Shown one piece after another: positions 44,370-54,900 of a stretch of DNA of 64,000 nucleotides (its first letter is position 1; every line of letters starts with the position of its first letter). Source of the stretch: Elusimicrobia bacterium GWB2_63_22 (GTDB taxonomy: Bacteria; Elusimicrobiota; Elusimicrobia; Elusimicrobiales; UBA9959); NCBI GenBank assembly GCA_001799735.1, contig MGUA01000008.1, positions 71,175 through 135,174 of the forward strand. The letters are read 5' to 3'. The notes under the pieces were generated by a model, which was not told the DNA's origin, did not search any database, and saw nothing but the letters and a program-made list of their open reading frames with translations. The translations under genes were made by a program, and so were the position numbers.

Positions 44370-45420
44370 CACTTCCGTCTCCGCGAAGCTCAACACCCTG
44401 TCGCTGGCCGGCAACATCCCCGTTTCGGTCACTATAGAACTGACCCGCCGCTGCCCGCTGGCTTGCCGGCATTGCTATCTGCCGGAGACGCGGGGCCGCG
44501 CCCCCGCGGGCAAAGAGCTGTCCGCCGGGGAGTGGGCGGGGATACTGCGCGGGCTGGCGCGCGCCGGGGGCATGTTCCTGGTGTTCACCGGCGGCGAGCC
44601 GCTGCTGCGGCCGGACCTGCCGGAGCTTTGCCGGTTCGCAAAAAGGCTAAATTTCGACGTGCGGATCTTTTCTACCGGCCTGGGCCTTACTTCCGCCCTG
44701 GCGGGGGAGTTTAAAACGGCGGGGGTGTCCTCCTTCGAGATGAGCTTTTACGGGCGCCCCGCCGCGCATGACCGGGTCACCGGCCTGAAGGGCTCCTTCA
44801 GCCGCAGCCTCGCCGCCGCCCGGCTGCTGCGGCGCGCCGGCCTGCGCGTAAAGATAAAAACGCCGTTGATGAGTTTAAATTCCGGGCAGGCCGCCTGGCT
44901 GAAAGAACTGGCGGCCCGGGAGGGCTTCGGCATAGCTTTCGACCCTGTGGTGGCCCCGGCCAACGACGGCGACAGGTCGGCCCTTGAATACCGGCTCTCC
45001 GGCTCCCGGCTGGCTGCAGCGGTGGAGCCTCTTGCCGGCGTACCGGTTCCGGTACGGCAGGGGGCGGGGGCACCCGACTTCCTCTGCGGCGCCGGCCGCA
45101 ATGTCTGCGCGGTGGGGCCTGACGGGGGGCTCTATCCCTGCCTGCAGATACCGGTAAGACTTGGGAACCTGGCTGTACGGTCTTTCGGTGATATCTGGAA
45201 AAACTCCCCCTGGCTTAAAAAGTGGCGCGCGGCCGGCAGCAAAGACCTGAAGGGCTGCGCCGGCTGCCGGGACCTGGACTTTTGCAGCCTCTGCCCGGGC
45301 ATAAGCCTGGTGGAAACAGGCGACATTTTCGCCCCCAACGCGGCGGCCTGCGCCATGGCCGGGCTGCAGCGGGCGCGGGTGAAGAAAACAAGCCGCGGTC
45401 AGGCCAAAAACTGCCCTTGA
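44362..45420 (+). CDS. Radical SAM/SPASM peptide maturase
   Basis: A 352-residue radical SAM enzyme. The 4Fe-4S motif is CPLACRHC (Cys31, Cys35, Cys38) and the SAM-binding segment follows with FTGGEPLLRPDL. The C-terminal SPASM region has its expected cysteines: CGAGRNVC, then GPDGGLYPC, then CAGCRDLDFCSLC and a last one in AAACAM. Such enzymes install crosslinks on peptides guided by a PqqD-type protein. Here the substrate is probably the peptide at 43905, with Cys residues as possible bridge points. The gene overlaps the peptidase gene by eight bases and ends the tight cluster. Confidence 0.93.
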   Translation: MSDTSVSAKLNTLSLAGNIPVSVTIELTRRCPLACRHCYLPETRGRAPAGKELSAGEWAGILRGLARAGGMFLVFTGGEPLLRPDLPELCRFAKRLNFDVRIFSTGLGLTSALAGEFKTAGVSSFEMSFYGRPAAHDRVTGLKGSFSRSLAAARLLRRAGLRVKIKTPLMSLNSGQAAWLKELAAREGFGIAFDPVVAPANDGDRSALEYRLSGSRLAAAVEPLAGVPVPVRQGAGAPDFLCGAGRNVCAVGPDGGLYPCLQIPVRLGNLAVRSFGDIWKNSPWLKKWRAAGSKDLKGCAGCRDLDFCSLCPGISLVETGDIFAPNAAACAMAGLQRARVKKTSRGQAKNCP

Positions 45421-45444
45421 CTGCGGCAATAGGCCTGCTATACT
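45417..45444 (+). promoter_or_regulatory. Promoter upstream of the Rrf2 gene
   Basis: TTGACT (45417-45422) and TATACT (45439-45444) with a 16-base spacer; it overlaps the radical SAM stop codon. The transcript would begin near 45451 and run through the hairpin at 45462-45486 before reaching the regulator. Confidence 0.55.
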
Positions 45445-45461
45445 ATATGGACATCGATAGG

Positions 45462-45486
45462 CGGCTCGCGTAGCCGTTTATTTTTT
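45462..45486 (+). terminator. Terminator or attenuator hairpin
   Basis: CGGCT (45462-45466) pairs with AGCCG (45472-45476) and is followed by TTTATTTTTT. The short stem makes it weak. It could end the peptide cassette operon or act as attenuator of the promoter just upstream. Confidence 0.5.
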
Positions 45487-45493
45487 CGTCCAC

Positions 45494-45516
45494 CATTGGA
45501 TAAGTTTTATCCAATG
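45494..45516. promoter_or_regulatory. Perfect palindromic operator candidate
   Basis: CATTGGATAA (45494-45503) and TTATCCAATG (45507-45516) are perfect inverted repeats around a three-base spacer. The site lies 12 bases before the Rrf2 start codon and has the length expected for a dimeric Rrf2-type repressor, so autoregulation is likely. Confidence 0.7.
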
Positions 45517-45527
45517 ACGAGAAAAAT

Positions 45528-45938
45528 ATGAGAATGAACCGCACCTTGGCTTACGGATTGGCCTGCCTGCATTACCTGGGGCAGAACTGCGGCGGCTGCT
45601 GGAACCAGGTCGCCGATATCTCGCGCTTCCAGGGCCTGCCCGCGCCCTACTGCAACAAGGTGCTGCAGGCGCTGGTGCACGCCGGTTTTGTGGAATCGCA
45701 GAAGGGCAAGGGCTACCGCCTGCGCAAGGACCTCGACAAGATCAGCGTCTGGGAACTGATGGAAGCTTTTACCTTTAACCACGCGCCCGAGGCGCAGCGG
45801 GAAGAGATCCCCGGCAAGCTTTATAAAAAATTGCGGGAAGAGGTTAACCACTGGCTGGTCGGCCTCACGGTGCAGGATATTGTGGAGATGATGAAGGAAG
45901 AAGAGAGGGGCAAGGCCGAGCGGCCGGCTGAAGAATAG
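45528..45938 (+). CDS. Rrf2-family transcriptional regulator
   Basis: A 136-residue winged-helix regulator of the Rrf2 family. The family pattern is visible in LAYGLACLHYLGQN and GLPAPYCNKVLQALVHAGFV followed by GKGYRLRKDLDKISVWELMEA. Known members sense iron-sulfur clusters or nitric oxide through three cysteines in the C-terminal half. Here the four cysteines (13, 21, 24, 42) are all in the DNA-binding half and none in the usual sensor region, so sensing must differ or be absent. A palindrome lies just upstream, and the giant exported protein starts 46 bases downstream, which makes it a possible target. Confidence 0.85.
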   Translation: MRMNRTLAYGLACLHYLGQNCGGCWNQVADISRFQGLPAPYCNKVLQALVHAGFVESQKGKGYRLRKDLDKISVWELMEAFTFNHAPEAQREEIPGKLYKKLREEVNHWLVGLTVQDIVEMMKEEERGKAERPAEE

Positions 45939-45983
45939 GTTGGCGCGGCGGAGGACTGGCGCCTCTACCGAGGCGGATATAAT

Positions 45984-48900
45984 ATGAGCGTGCACGGGAC
46001 GGGAAAAACACACCGGCGCGGCGGCCTTAAGGGCCTGCCGGGCGTCCTCCTGTCTTTGCTGCTGCCGGCCCTGTTGTCCGTGGGTGTTCCCGCCGCGCGG
46101 GCGGCTACCGCGGTATATCTGGGCGATACGGTCTCTTCCGTCAACCCGGGAGACGACGACGAGCGGCGCCTGAACCGCCTGCGCGGGTCGTCTGCGGTAG
46201 TCTATGCCAAGAATACCCTGGCCGGTCCGGTTACCCCGCCTACCACCGGCACCCAGATCACGCGTACGGCCGGGGGCACGGCCATGGTATGGTATTCAGA
46301 CCCGCTCGACGAGGTCACCATCAGCGGTAATGTCACTTTCAATATCTGGTCCATGGAGAGTTCCAACTCGGCTAACGCCGCCATAACCGGCGAGCTGCTT
46401 CGGGCCGACGCTTCGGGAACTCTCCTCTCCACCATAGCTACTGTTCGCACTACCACCACTGAGTTAAGCAAGTTCTCCCTCACCCTCTACAACTGGGTAA
46501 GGACGCCGGTGCCCACCGCCCTGGCCAACGGCGACAGGCTGGCCGTGAGGCTGTATGTGGACGACGCCAGCACCCTGTCCGCCGGCTTTACCGTGACCGT
46601 CTCTCTCGACGGCCCCACCGCCGGGGCCAGCGGCGACACCTGGGTGAGCATGGTGGAGACACTGGCGCCGGCCCGGCCCGTGATCGGTTCCATAACCGGC
46701 CTCACCCAGACCCAGTTCGGGGCCTCCTGGACGCTGGTGGAGGGGGCCACCGGCTATACGCTGGCCGCCTCGGTGAACCCGGGCGCCGCCCCGTCTCCGA
46801 TCTACGCCTCGGTAACTTCCGCTGACAGTCCGGCCCTGCTGAGCAGCCCCGCGCTCAGCCCCAACACTACCTATTATCCCTTTATCCGCACCGACGGGCC
46901 CGGCGCCTCCAGCTCCTGGGCCGCCTACCCGGTGCAGGTCACGCCGGCCTACGCCCCGTCCTTCTCCAATTTCACCAATATTTCCACCGGTTCCGCGCGG
47001 TTCAACTGGGCCGCCAACGGCAATCACGCGGCCACGCTCTACCACGTGGTCATGTCCACGGCGGCCGACCCCCTGTCCCCTTTCGGGGCGCCGGTCACCT
47101 CTTCTTTCACCTATAACACCTTCCTTTCTTCGGCCGGCCTCACGGCGAACACCGCCTACGCCTTCCGCGTGGCCGCCATAAACCATGCCGGGGTCTACAC
47201 GGAGTACACCCCGGTGGTCTCCGCCTATACGCTGGCGGCCCTGCCGGCGGCCGGCGCTTTTTCCGATGTTTCCGGGGCCGGCATAACGACGGCCTGGGCC
47301 GGCGGCGGCAACCCGGCCGGCACGCTGTACCGCCTGCTGGTCTCCACTGCGCCCGACCCGCTTTCTCCCGGCGGCGCGCCGGTCAGCCAGCATGAGACCT
47401 ATAACCTCGCTTTCAGCACCGCCGGCCTCTCCTTCAATACCACCTATTATTTCCGCGCGGCCGGCGTGAACGGGGACGGGATGACCGGGGATTATTTCTC
47501 CCCCGTAGCCACCGCTACGCTGGCGGGCCAGCCGGCCTTCTCCGCTTTCAGCGAGGAGACCTGGGCCTCCCTGCGTTTCGCCTGGACCAGTGGCAATCCG
47601 GCGGGCACTCTGTACCGGGTGCTCTCGTCCACCGCCCCGGACCCGCTCGCTCCTGCCGGCGCCGCGGTGGCGTCTTCCGACACCTATAATCTTTCTCTTT
47701 CCTCAACCGGGCTCTCGCCGGACACCCGCTATTATTTCCGCGCCGCCGCCGTCAACCATAACGGCTTGCTCACGGCCTATACCGCGCCCGAAAATCGGGC
47801 CACCCTGCTGGAGTTCGCACCCGCTTTCAGCGGTTTCTCCGGCGTGACCGAGACCGGCATCCCCTTCTCCTTCTCGGCCGGAGGCAACGCCTACCCGGGC
47901 ACGCTCTTCAGGGTAGTCTCGTCCACGGCCCCCGACCCGCTGGTCCCGGGCGGGGCGGCGGTGGTTTCCTCTGACACCTACAACAGTTCGCTGAATTTGT
48001 CCGGCCTCGCCCCGAACACCACCTATTATTTCAGCGCGGCCGGAGTAAACAAGGACGGCGTTCTGACGGCTTATACCGCCCCGGCAGGTACCTCTACGCT
48101 GGCCGCGCTGCCTTTCGGGCTGGATTTCACCAAGATCAGTTCCCAGACGATAAGGCTGGACTGGGCCGAGTCTAACGCTCCGGGCACGCGGTATCAGGTG
48201 CTGGTCTCCACGGCGCCCGACCCGCTCTCTCCTGCCGGGGCCGTGGTGACCAGTTCGGATACCTACAACCTTTACCTTTCCTCTACCGGCCTGGTGTACA
48301 CCACCGAGTACTTCTTCAGGGCCCGGGCCGTGAACAATAACGGCATGTTCACGGCCTGGAGCGCCATTGTCTCTACCACAACGCTCGCGCCGGGCACGCT
48401 GGCCGCCCCGCTGGCCGGCGCGCTGACGCCGCATATCTCTTCGATGACGGCCCTTTGGCAATTGTCGAACGGCGCTACCGGCTATACCCTGGCGGCCTCC
48501 CTCTACGCCGACGACCCGCCCGTCAGCATTTTCGCCTCCAGCACCACGGTGGGCAGCCTTGACTTGAGCGCCACCGTGCCCGGCCTTTCTCCTGACACCG
48601 TCTATTACCTCTTTGTGAGGGCGAACGGCGCGGGCGTGGTCAGCGCCTGGAACAAGTACGCCCCGGCCGCCACCCTGCTGCAGTATGCCCCGGCCTTCGG
48701 TTCTTTCGGCGCCATAACCGCGGCTTCCGCCGGTTTGTCCTGGTCCGGCGGCGGCAATCCGGGAGGCACGCTGTACCGGGTATTGTCCTCTACCGCGGCC
48801 GACCCGCTGACCCCCTCCGGCGCGGCGGTAGTTTCTTCCGATACGTATAACCTGTCGCTGACCTCTTCGTCCCTGGCCGCCAATACCGCCTATTACTTCA

Positions 48901-51900
48901 GGATAGCGGGCGTAAACAAGGACGGCGCGGTCACGGCCTATACGGCCGCGCGCGGCACCTCCACCCTGGCGGACCAGCCGGTTTTCTCCGGCTTCTCCGG
49001 CACCGGCACCGGGGCCATGACCTTCGCTTGGACCGCCGCCGGCAACCCGGCCGGCACGCTGTACCGCGTCCTCTCTTCCGCAGCTCCGGACCCGCTCTCG
49101 CCCGGCGGCGCGCCGGCGGCGTCCTCGGATACCTATAACGTTTCGCTGTCCACCGCCGGCCTGCTGCCCAATACCAGCTATTATTTCAGGGCCGCGGCGG
49201 TTAACAACGACGGGGTCCTGACCGCCTGGTCGGCGCCCCAGGTCAATCCCACGCTGCCGGAGGCGCCGTCGTTCCCCGCTTTCGGCACGGTGACGGATAC
49301 TTCCGCGGATTTCATGTGGGCGGCCAGCGGCAACCCGGCCGACACCCTGTACCGCGTGCTGGCTTCGCCGGCTCCCGACCCGCTGGACCCCGGCAGCGAA
49401 CCGGTCAGCTCTTCCGATACCTATAACCTCTACCTCAGCTCCTCCGGCCTGGCCCTGGACAAGGCCTACTATTTTGTCGTCGCGGCGCTGGGGCGCGATG
49501 GCCAGCCCGGCGCCTATACCGCGGCCCAGCGCGCCCGTACCCTGGTCCGCGCCCCGACATTCTCCGGTTTCAGCGAGGTGACGGCCGGTTCCGTAAGGGG
49601 CAACTGGACGGACAACGGCAACCCGTCCGGCACGCTGTACCGGGCGGCCGTCTCCGCGGCGCCCGATCCCCTTAACCCGGGCGCCGAGGCGGCCACGCTG
49701 ATAGATTCCTACGGCCTCTACGCCAGCAGCGCCGGCCTGGCCGCGGACACCACCTATTACTTCAGGGTGGCGGCGGTGAACGGCGACGCCGTGGAGACGG
49801 CGTATACCGCGGCCCTCGGCACCGCCACGCTTGCGGCCTACCCGCCGCTCTTCTCGGGCTTCAGCGATATCATGACCGAGTCCATCAGGGTGCTGTGGTC
49901 CCCGAACGGCAACGCCGACGGCACGCTGTACCGGGTGGCGGTCTCCACCGCGGCCGACCCGCTTAACCCGGCGGGCGCCAGGGTTTCCTATTCCGATACC
50001 TATGAACTCTCGCTGGCCACGGCCGGCCTGACCAGCAATACCCTCTATTATTTCCGCCTGGCCGCCGTGAACAAGAACGGCATCGCCACCGCGTATACCG
50101 AGGCGCAGTCGGAGCGCACGCTGCAGACCGTCACCAAGCTCTATCTGCTCGACAGCGTTTCCACGGCCAACCCGCCCGCCGACACTGGCGAGGAGCGGCG
50201 GCTCTCCCTGCAGCGCGGCTCCGCCGCGGTGACCTATACCAAAAGCACGATATCCGGCTCCGTTATCCCGCCTACCAGCGCCACGCAGATCACCAAAGTC
50301 GCCGGCTCGCTGGTGCAGACCTGGTACACCATGCCGCTGGACGCCGTTACCATAGTCAGCAGCGTTACCTACAATATCCGGGCCTATGAGAGCGCTACCG
50401 GGGCCAACGCCGCCGTGACGGCCGTGCTCTACCGCACCGACGGCTCCGGCGTGGTGATCTCCACCATTGCCACTGCCCTCGGCGGGCGCGCGGAACTGAC
50501 CGTGGCGGACTCGGCGCAGACCTGGACCACCCAGCCCGTGCCTACCACGCTCAATAACGGCGACAGGCTGGCGCTGCGCCTCTATATCGACGACTACAGC
50601 AACCTGGGTACGATGAGCGCCAACAGGAGCGTTTATGTTACGGTCGGCGGCGCCACGGCCAACGCCGCCGGCGACAGCTGGCTGCAGATCCTGGAGGCCC
50701 TGCGCCCGGCCAGGCCGGCCTCGGTCGCCATGGCCGGGGTGACGGCGTCCCAGATGTCCGCTTCCTGGTCGCTGGTGAACGAGACCACCGGTTATACGCT
50801 GGCCTCTTCCGTAAATCCCGGCGCGGAGCCGCAGCCGGTCTACTCCTCCAGCGAGACGCTCGGCAACCTGTCGGCCGTGCTGTCGGTGCCGGCCCTCTCG
50901 CCCAATACCACCTATTACCTTTACGTGAAGAGCAACGTTTTCGGCGCCTCCAGCGGCTGGCAGGTCTATCCCGGCACGGCCACGCTGCTGGCCAACGACC
51001 CGGCGTTCTCCGGCTTCGGCGAGGTGGCCTCCGGTTCCATCCTGTTCGACTGGTCGGCCAACGGCAACGCCGAGCCGGGCACGCTGTACCGGGTGCTGTC
51101 ATCCACGGCCCCCGATCCGCTCGTTCCTGCCGGGGCCGCCGTGGCTTCTTCTCACACTTACAACACTTTCCTGAGTTCCGCCGGGCTGGCCGCGGATACC
51201 AACTACTATTTCCGGGTGGCCGGCCTGAACCATAACAATGTGGCCACCGCCTATACCGCGGCGGCCGGCACGGCCACGCTGCTGGCTTTTCCGCCGGTTT
51301 TCTCCGGTTTCAGCGGTATCGCTACGGGCGCCATGCAGTTCAACTGGTCGGCCAACGGCAATGCCGGCGGCACGCTTTACCGCGTGGTCTCGTCCACGGC
51401 GGCGGACCCGCTGAACCCGGCCGGCGCGGTGGCGGTGTCTTCCGACACCTATAACCTGTACCTGGCGTCCGCGGGGCTGCTTGCGAACACCACCTACTAT
51501 TTTAAAGTGGCCGGGGTAAACAAGAACGGCGTGAGCACGGCCTACACCGCGGCGGCCGGCACGGCCACGCTGGCCTACGCCCCGGCGTTCAGCTCTTTTT
51601 CCGGGGTTTCCGCCGCGGCCGTCGGCCTGGCCTGGACTTCCGGCGGCAATCCCGGCGGCACGGTCTTCCGCGTTCTTTCTTCCACCGCGCCGGACCCGGC
51701 CAGCCCCGGCGGCGCGGCGGTCGCGGCCGCGGACACCTACGACCTGGCCTTGAGCTCGGCCGGGCTGGCTCCCGACACCACCTATTATTTCCGCGTGGCG
51801 GCCCTTAACCATAACGGCGCGGCCACGGCCTATACGGCGGCGGCGGGCACGGCGACGCTGCTGGGCTTCGCTCCGGCCTTCGCTGATTTCACCGAGGTGG

Positions 51901-54900
51901 CGGCCGCCTCCATGCGGTTTAATTTCTCGGCCAACGGCAACGCCGCCGGCACGCTGTACAGGGTGCTGTCGTCCACCGCGGCTGACCCGCTGAACCCGGC
52001 CGGGGCGGCCGTGGTTTCTTCCAGCACCTATAACCTGTCTCTTTCGTCCTCCGGGCTGGCGCCGGATACTACCCATTACTTTGTGGTGGCCGGCGTGAAC
52101 AAGAGCGGCGTCGCCACGGCCTATACGGCGGCGGCGGGCACGGCGACGCTGCTGGGCTTCGCCCCGGCCTTCACTAATTTCAGCGGGGTGGCCGAAGGGG
52201 CGCTGCAGTTTAATTTCTCGGCCAACGGCAACGCCGCGGGCACCCTTTACCGCGTGGTCTCTTCCACCGCGCCGGACCCGTTCTCGCCCGGCGGGGCCGC
52301 GGTGGTATCCTCTGACACCTACAACGCTTTCCTGGCTTCGTCCTCGCTGGCGGCCAATACCACCCATTATTTCGCGGCGGCCGGCGTGAACAAGAACGGC
52401 GTCCTCACCGCCTATACGGCCGCCGCCGGCACCTCCACGCTGGCCAGTACGCCCTCGGGCCTCTACGCCACCGGCGTAACGGTCAACTCCATGCAGGTTA
52501 ACTGGTCCGCCGCCGGCAACAGAACCCCCGGCACCTTATACAGGGTGATCGCCTCTACGGCCGCCGACCCCCTGGTGCCAGCCGGGGCGCCCGTGTCCTC
52601 TTCCGACACGTACAACCTCGACCTCAGCACGACGGGGCTTTCGCCCAGCAAGGGATATTATTTCCGGGCCCGGGCCATAAATAATAACGGCGTCCTGTCG
52701 GCCTGGACCGACCCGCCTTTCCACACCGCCACCCTGAACCCGGGCGAGATAGGCAGCCCGGCTTCAGGCTATGTCCCCGGCGTGCACGTCAGTTCGCTGG
52801 CCGCCAGCTGGGACCTGGTGACCTCCGCCACCGGCTATACGCTGGCGGCCTCGCTCAGCGCCGTTTACCCGCCGGTCTCGTTCGCGGCCTCCAGCGTGAC
52901 CATTAACGGCCAGGCGCAGGCCTACGTGTACGGCCTCGCCGCGGATACCGTCTATCACCTCTTCGTCCGGGCCAATGGCGAATACGTGTCGGGGGACTGG
53001 TACGCCTTCGCGCCCAGGGCCACGCTGCTGGAATTCGCCCCGGCTTTCACGGGTTTCTCCGGAGTGGTTTCCGATTCCGCGCAATTTAATTTCTCGGCCA
53101 ACGCCAACGTGTACCCGGGCACCAGGTTCAGGGTGCTGGTCTCCACCGCCCAGGAGCCGCTGTCGCCCGGCGGTGCCGTAGTCTCTTCTTCCGACACCTA
53201 TAATATAGCCCTGACCACCGCCGGCCTGGCGGCAGATACCACCTATTATTTCAGCGCGGCCGGCGTGAACAAGGACGGGGTGCTTACCGCCTATACGGCG
53301 GCCCAGGCCACGGCCACCTGGGCCAATAGCCCGGTCTTCTCGGGCTTCACGGGCGTGGCGCCCGGGGCCATGCAGTTCAACTGGACCCACAACGGCAACC
53401 GCGCCCCCGGCACCCTCTACCGGGTGCTGGTCTCCACCGCGCCCGATCCCGCGTCTCCGGGCAGCGCGGTGGTCAGCAGTTCGGAGACCTACAACCTCTA
53501 CCTGAGCACCGCCGGCTTGGCCGCTGATACCACCTATTATTTCCGGGCCGCGGCGGTAGGCGTCAGCGGCGTGACCACCGCCTATACCGCGCCGGCCGGT
53601 ACGGCCACGCTGGCGGCCTACCCGCCCGTTTTCACGGGGTTTACCGGCGTGGGTACGGGGGAGATACAGTTCAACTGGTCGGCCAACGGCAACCGTTCTC
53701 CCGGCACCCGCTACCGCGTGCTCGTCTCTACCGCGGCCGACCCGCTCTCGCCCGGCGGCGCCCTGGTGACCAGCTCGGATACCTATAACCTGTACCTGAG
53801 CAGCGCCGCGCTGACACCCAACGCCACGCGGTACTTTACCGTCTCCGCCGTCAACCAGAACGGCGTGCTCACGGATTATACCGCCGCGGCCGGCACGGCC
53901 ACGCTGGCCGCCATCCCGCTGACCGTGGTTTCTACTTTCAGCGCGGTGACGTCCGGCGGCTTCACTGCGGCCTGGAGCGCCAATTCAAATCCGGCCGGCA
54001 CGCTCTACTGGGTGCAGGTTTCCACGGCGCAGGACTTTAACGGCGGCGCGGCCGGGCAGGCGGCCTCCACGGCGCCGCTCAGCGGAGAGTCCTACTCCTT
54101 CTCGGGCCTGCTGTCCAACCGCGACTATTATTTCCGGGCCAGGGCGCAGAACTATAACGGGGTTTACAGCTCCTACGCCGAGCTTGGCTCCACCCGCACG
54201 CTGGGGCTGGCCGCGCCGTCGCCGCTGCCGGTGACGCAGGTCTCCACCTACTCTATAACGGCCTCCTGGTCTCTGGTGGACGGGGCCACCGGCTATACCC
54301 TGGCGGCCTCGGTTAACTCCGGCGTCGCCCCGTCTCCGGTTTACGCCTCCAGCGCCACCTCCGGCGCTTCCGCCGCCGTGTTCAGCCCCGCCCTGGCGCT
54401 GAACGCCACCTATTACCTCTTCGTGAAAGCGGGCGGCCCCGGAGACGAGAGCCCCTGGGCGGCGTATCCCGCCACCTCCACGCTGGCCAATGTTCCCGTG
54501 GCGCCCGGCAGCCCGTTCAGCGCCGTCAGCGACAACGGCTTCATCCTGTCCTGGGACGCCAATTCCAATCCGCTCGGGGCCACCAGGTACACGGTGCAGG
54601 TCTCTACAGCCCTGGATTTCAATTCCGGAGTCACAGACCAGGTGATCCTCGCCACGGCCCCGGCCGCCGGGCCCGGCGCCACGTTCAGCGGTCTGGCCAG
54701 CGACACCTATTATTACGCCAGGGTGCGCGCCGAGCATAACAACGGGAATTCCACTCCCTGGGTCAGCCTGGGCGTGGCCAAGACGCTGATCCTGGCCTCC
54801 CTGCACGAGTCCGGCGACGGCGTCCTGGTCTACGCGCAGTCCGGCAACAGCATGCCGCAGTTCCGCGACTACGACAGTTCCGCCAACTCCTTCAGCGCGG

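Noticed and set aside
45447-45473. Possible eight-codon leader peptide before the hairpin at 45462-45486
   Set aside because: The ATG lies upstream of the transcription start predicted from the -10 element at 45439-45444, and there is no ribosome binding site.
46674-54790. CRISPR-like array because of regular repeats
   Set aside because: The repeats are about 280 bases long, in one open reading frame, and encode FN3-like domains.
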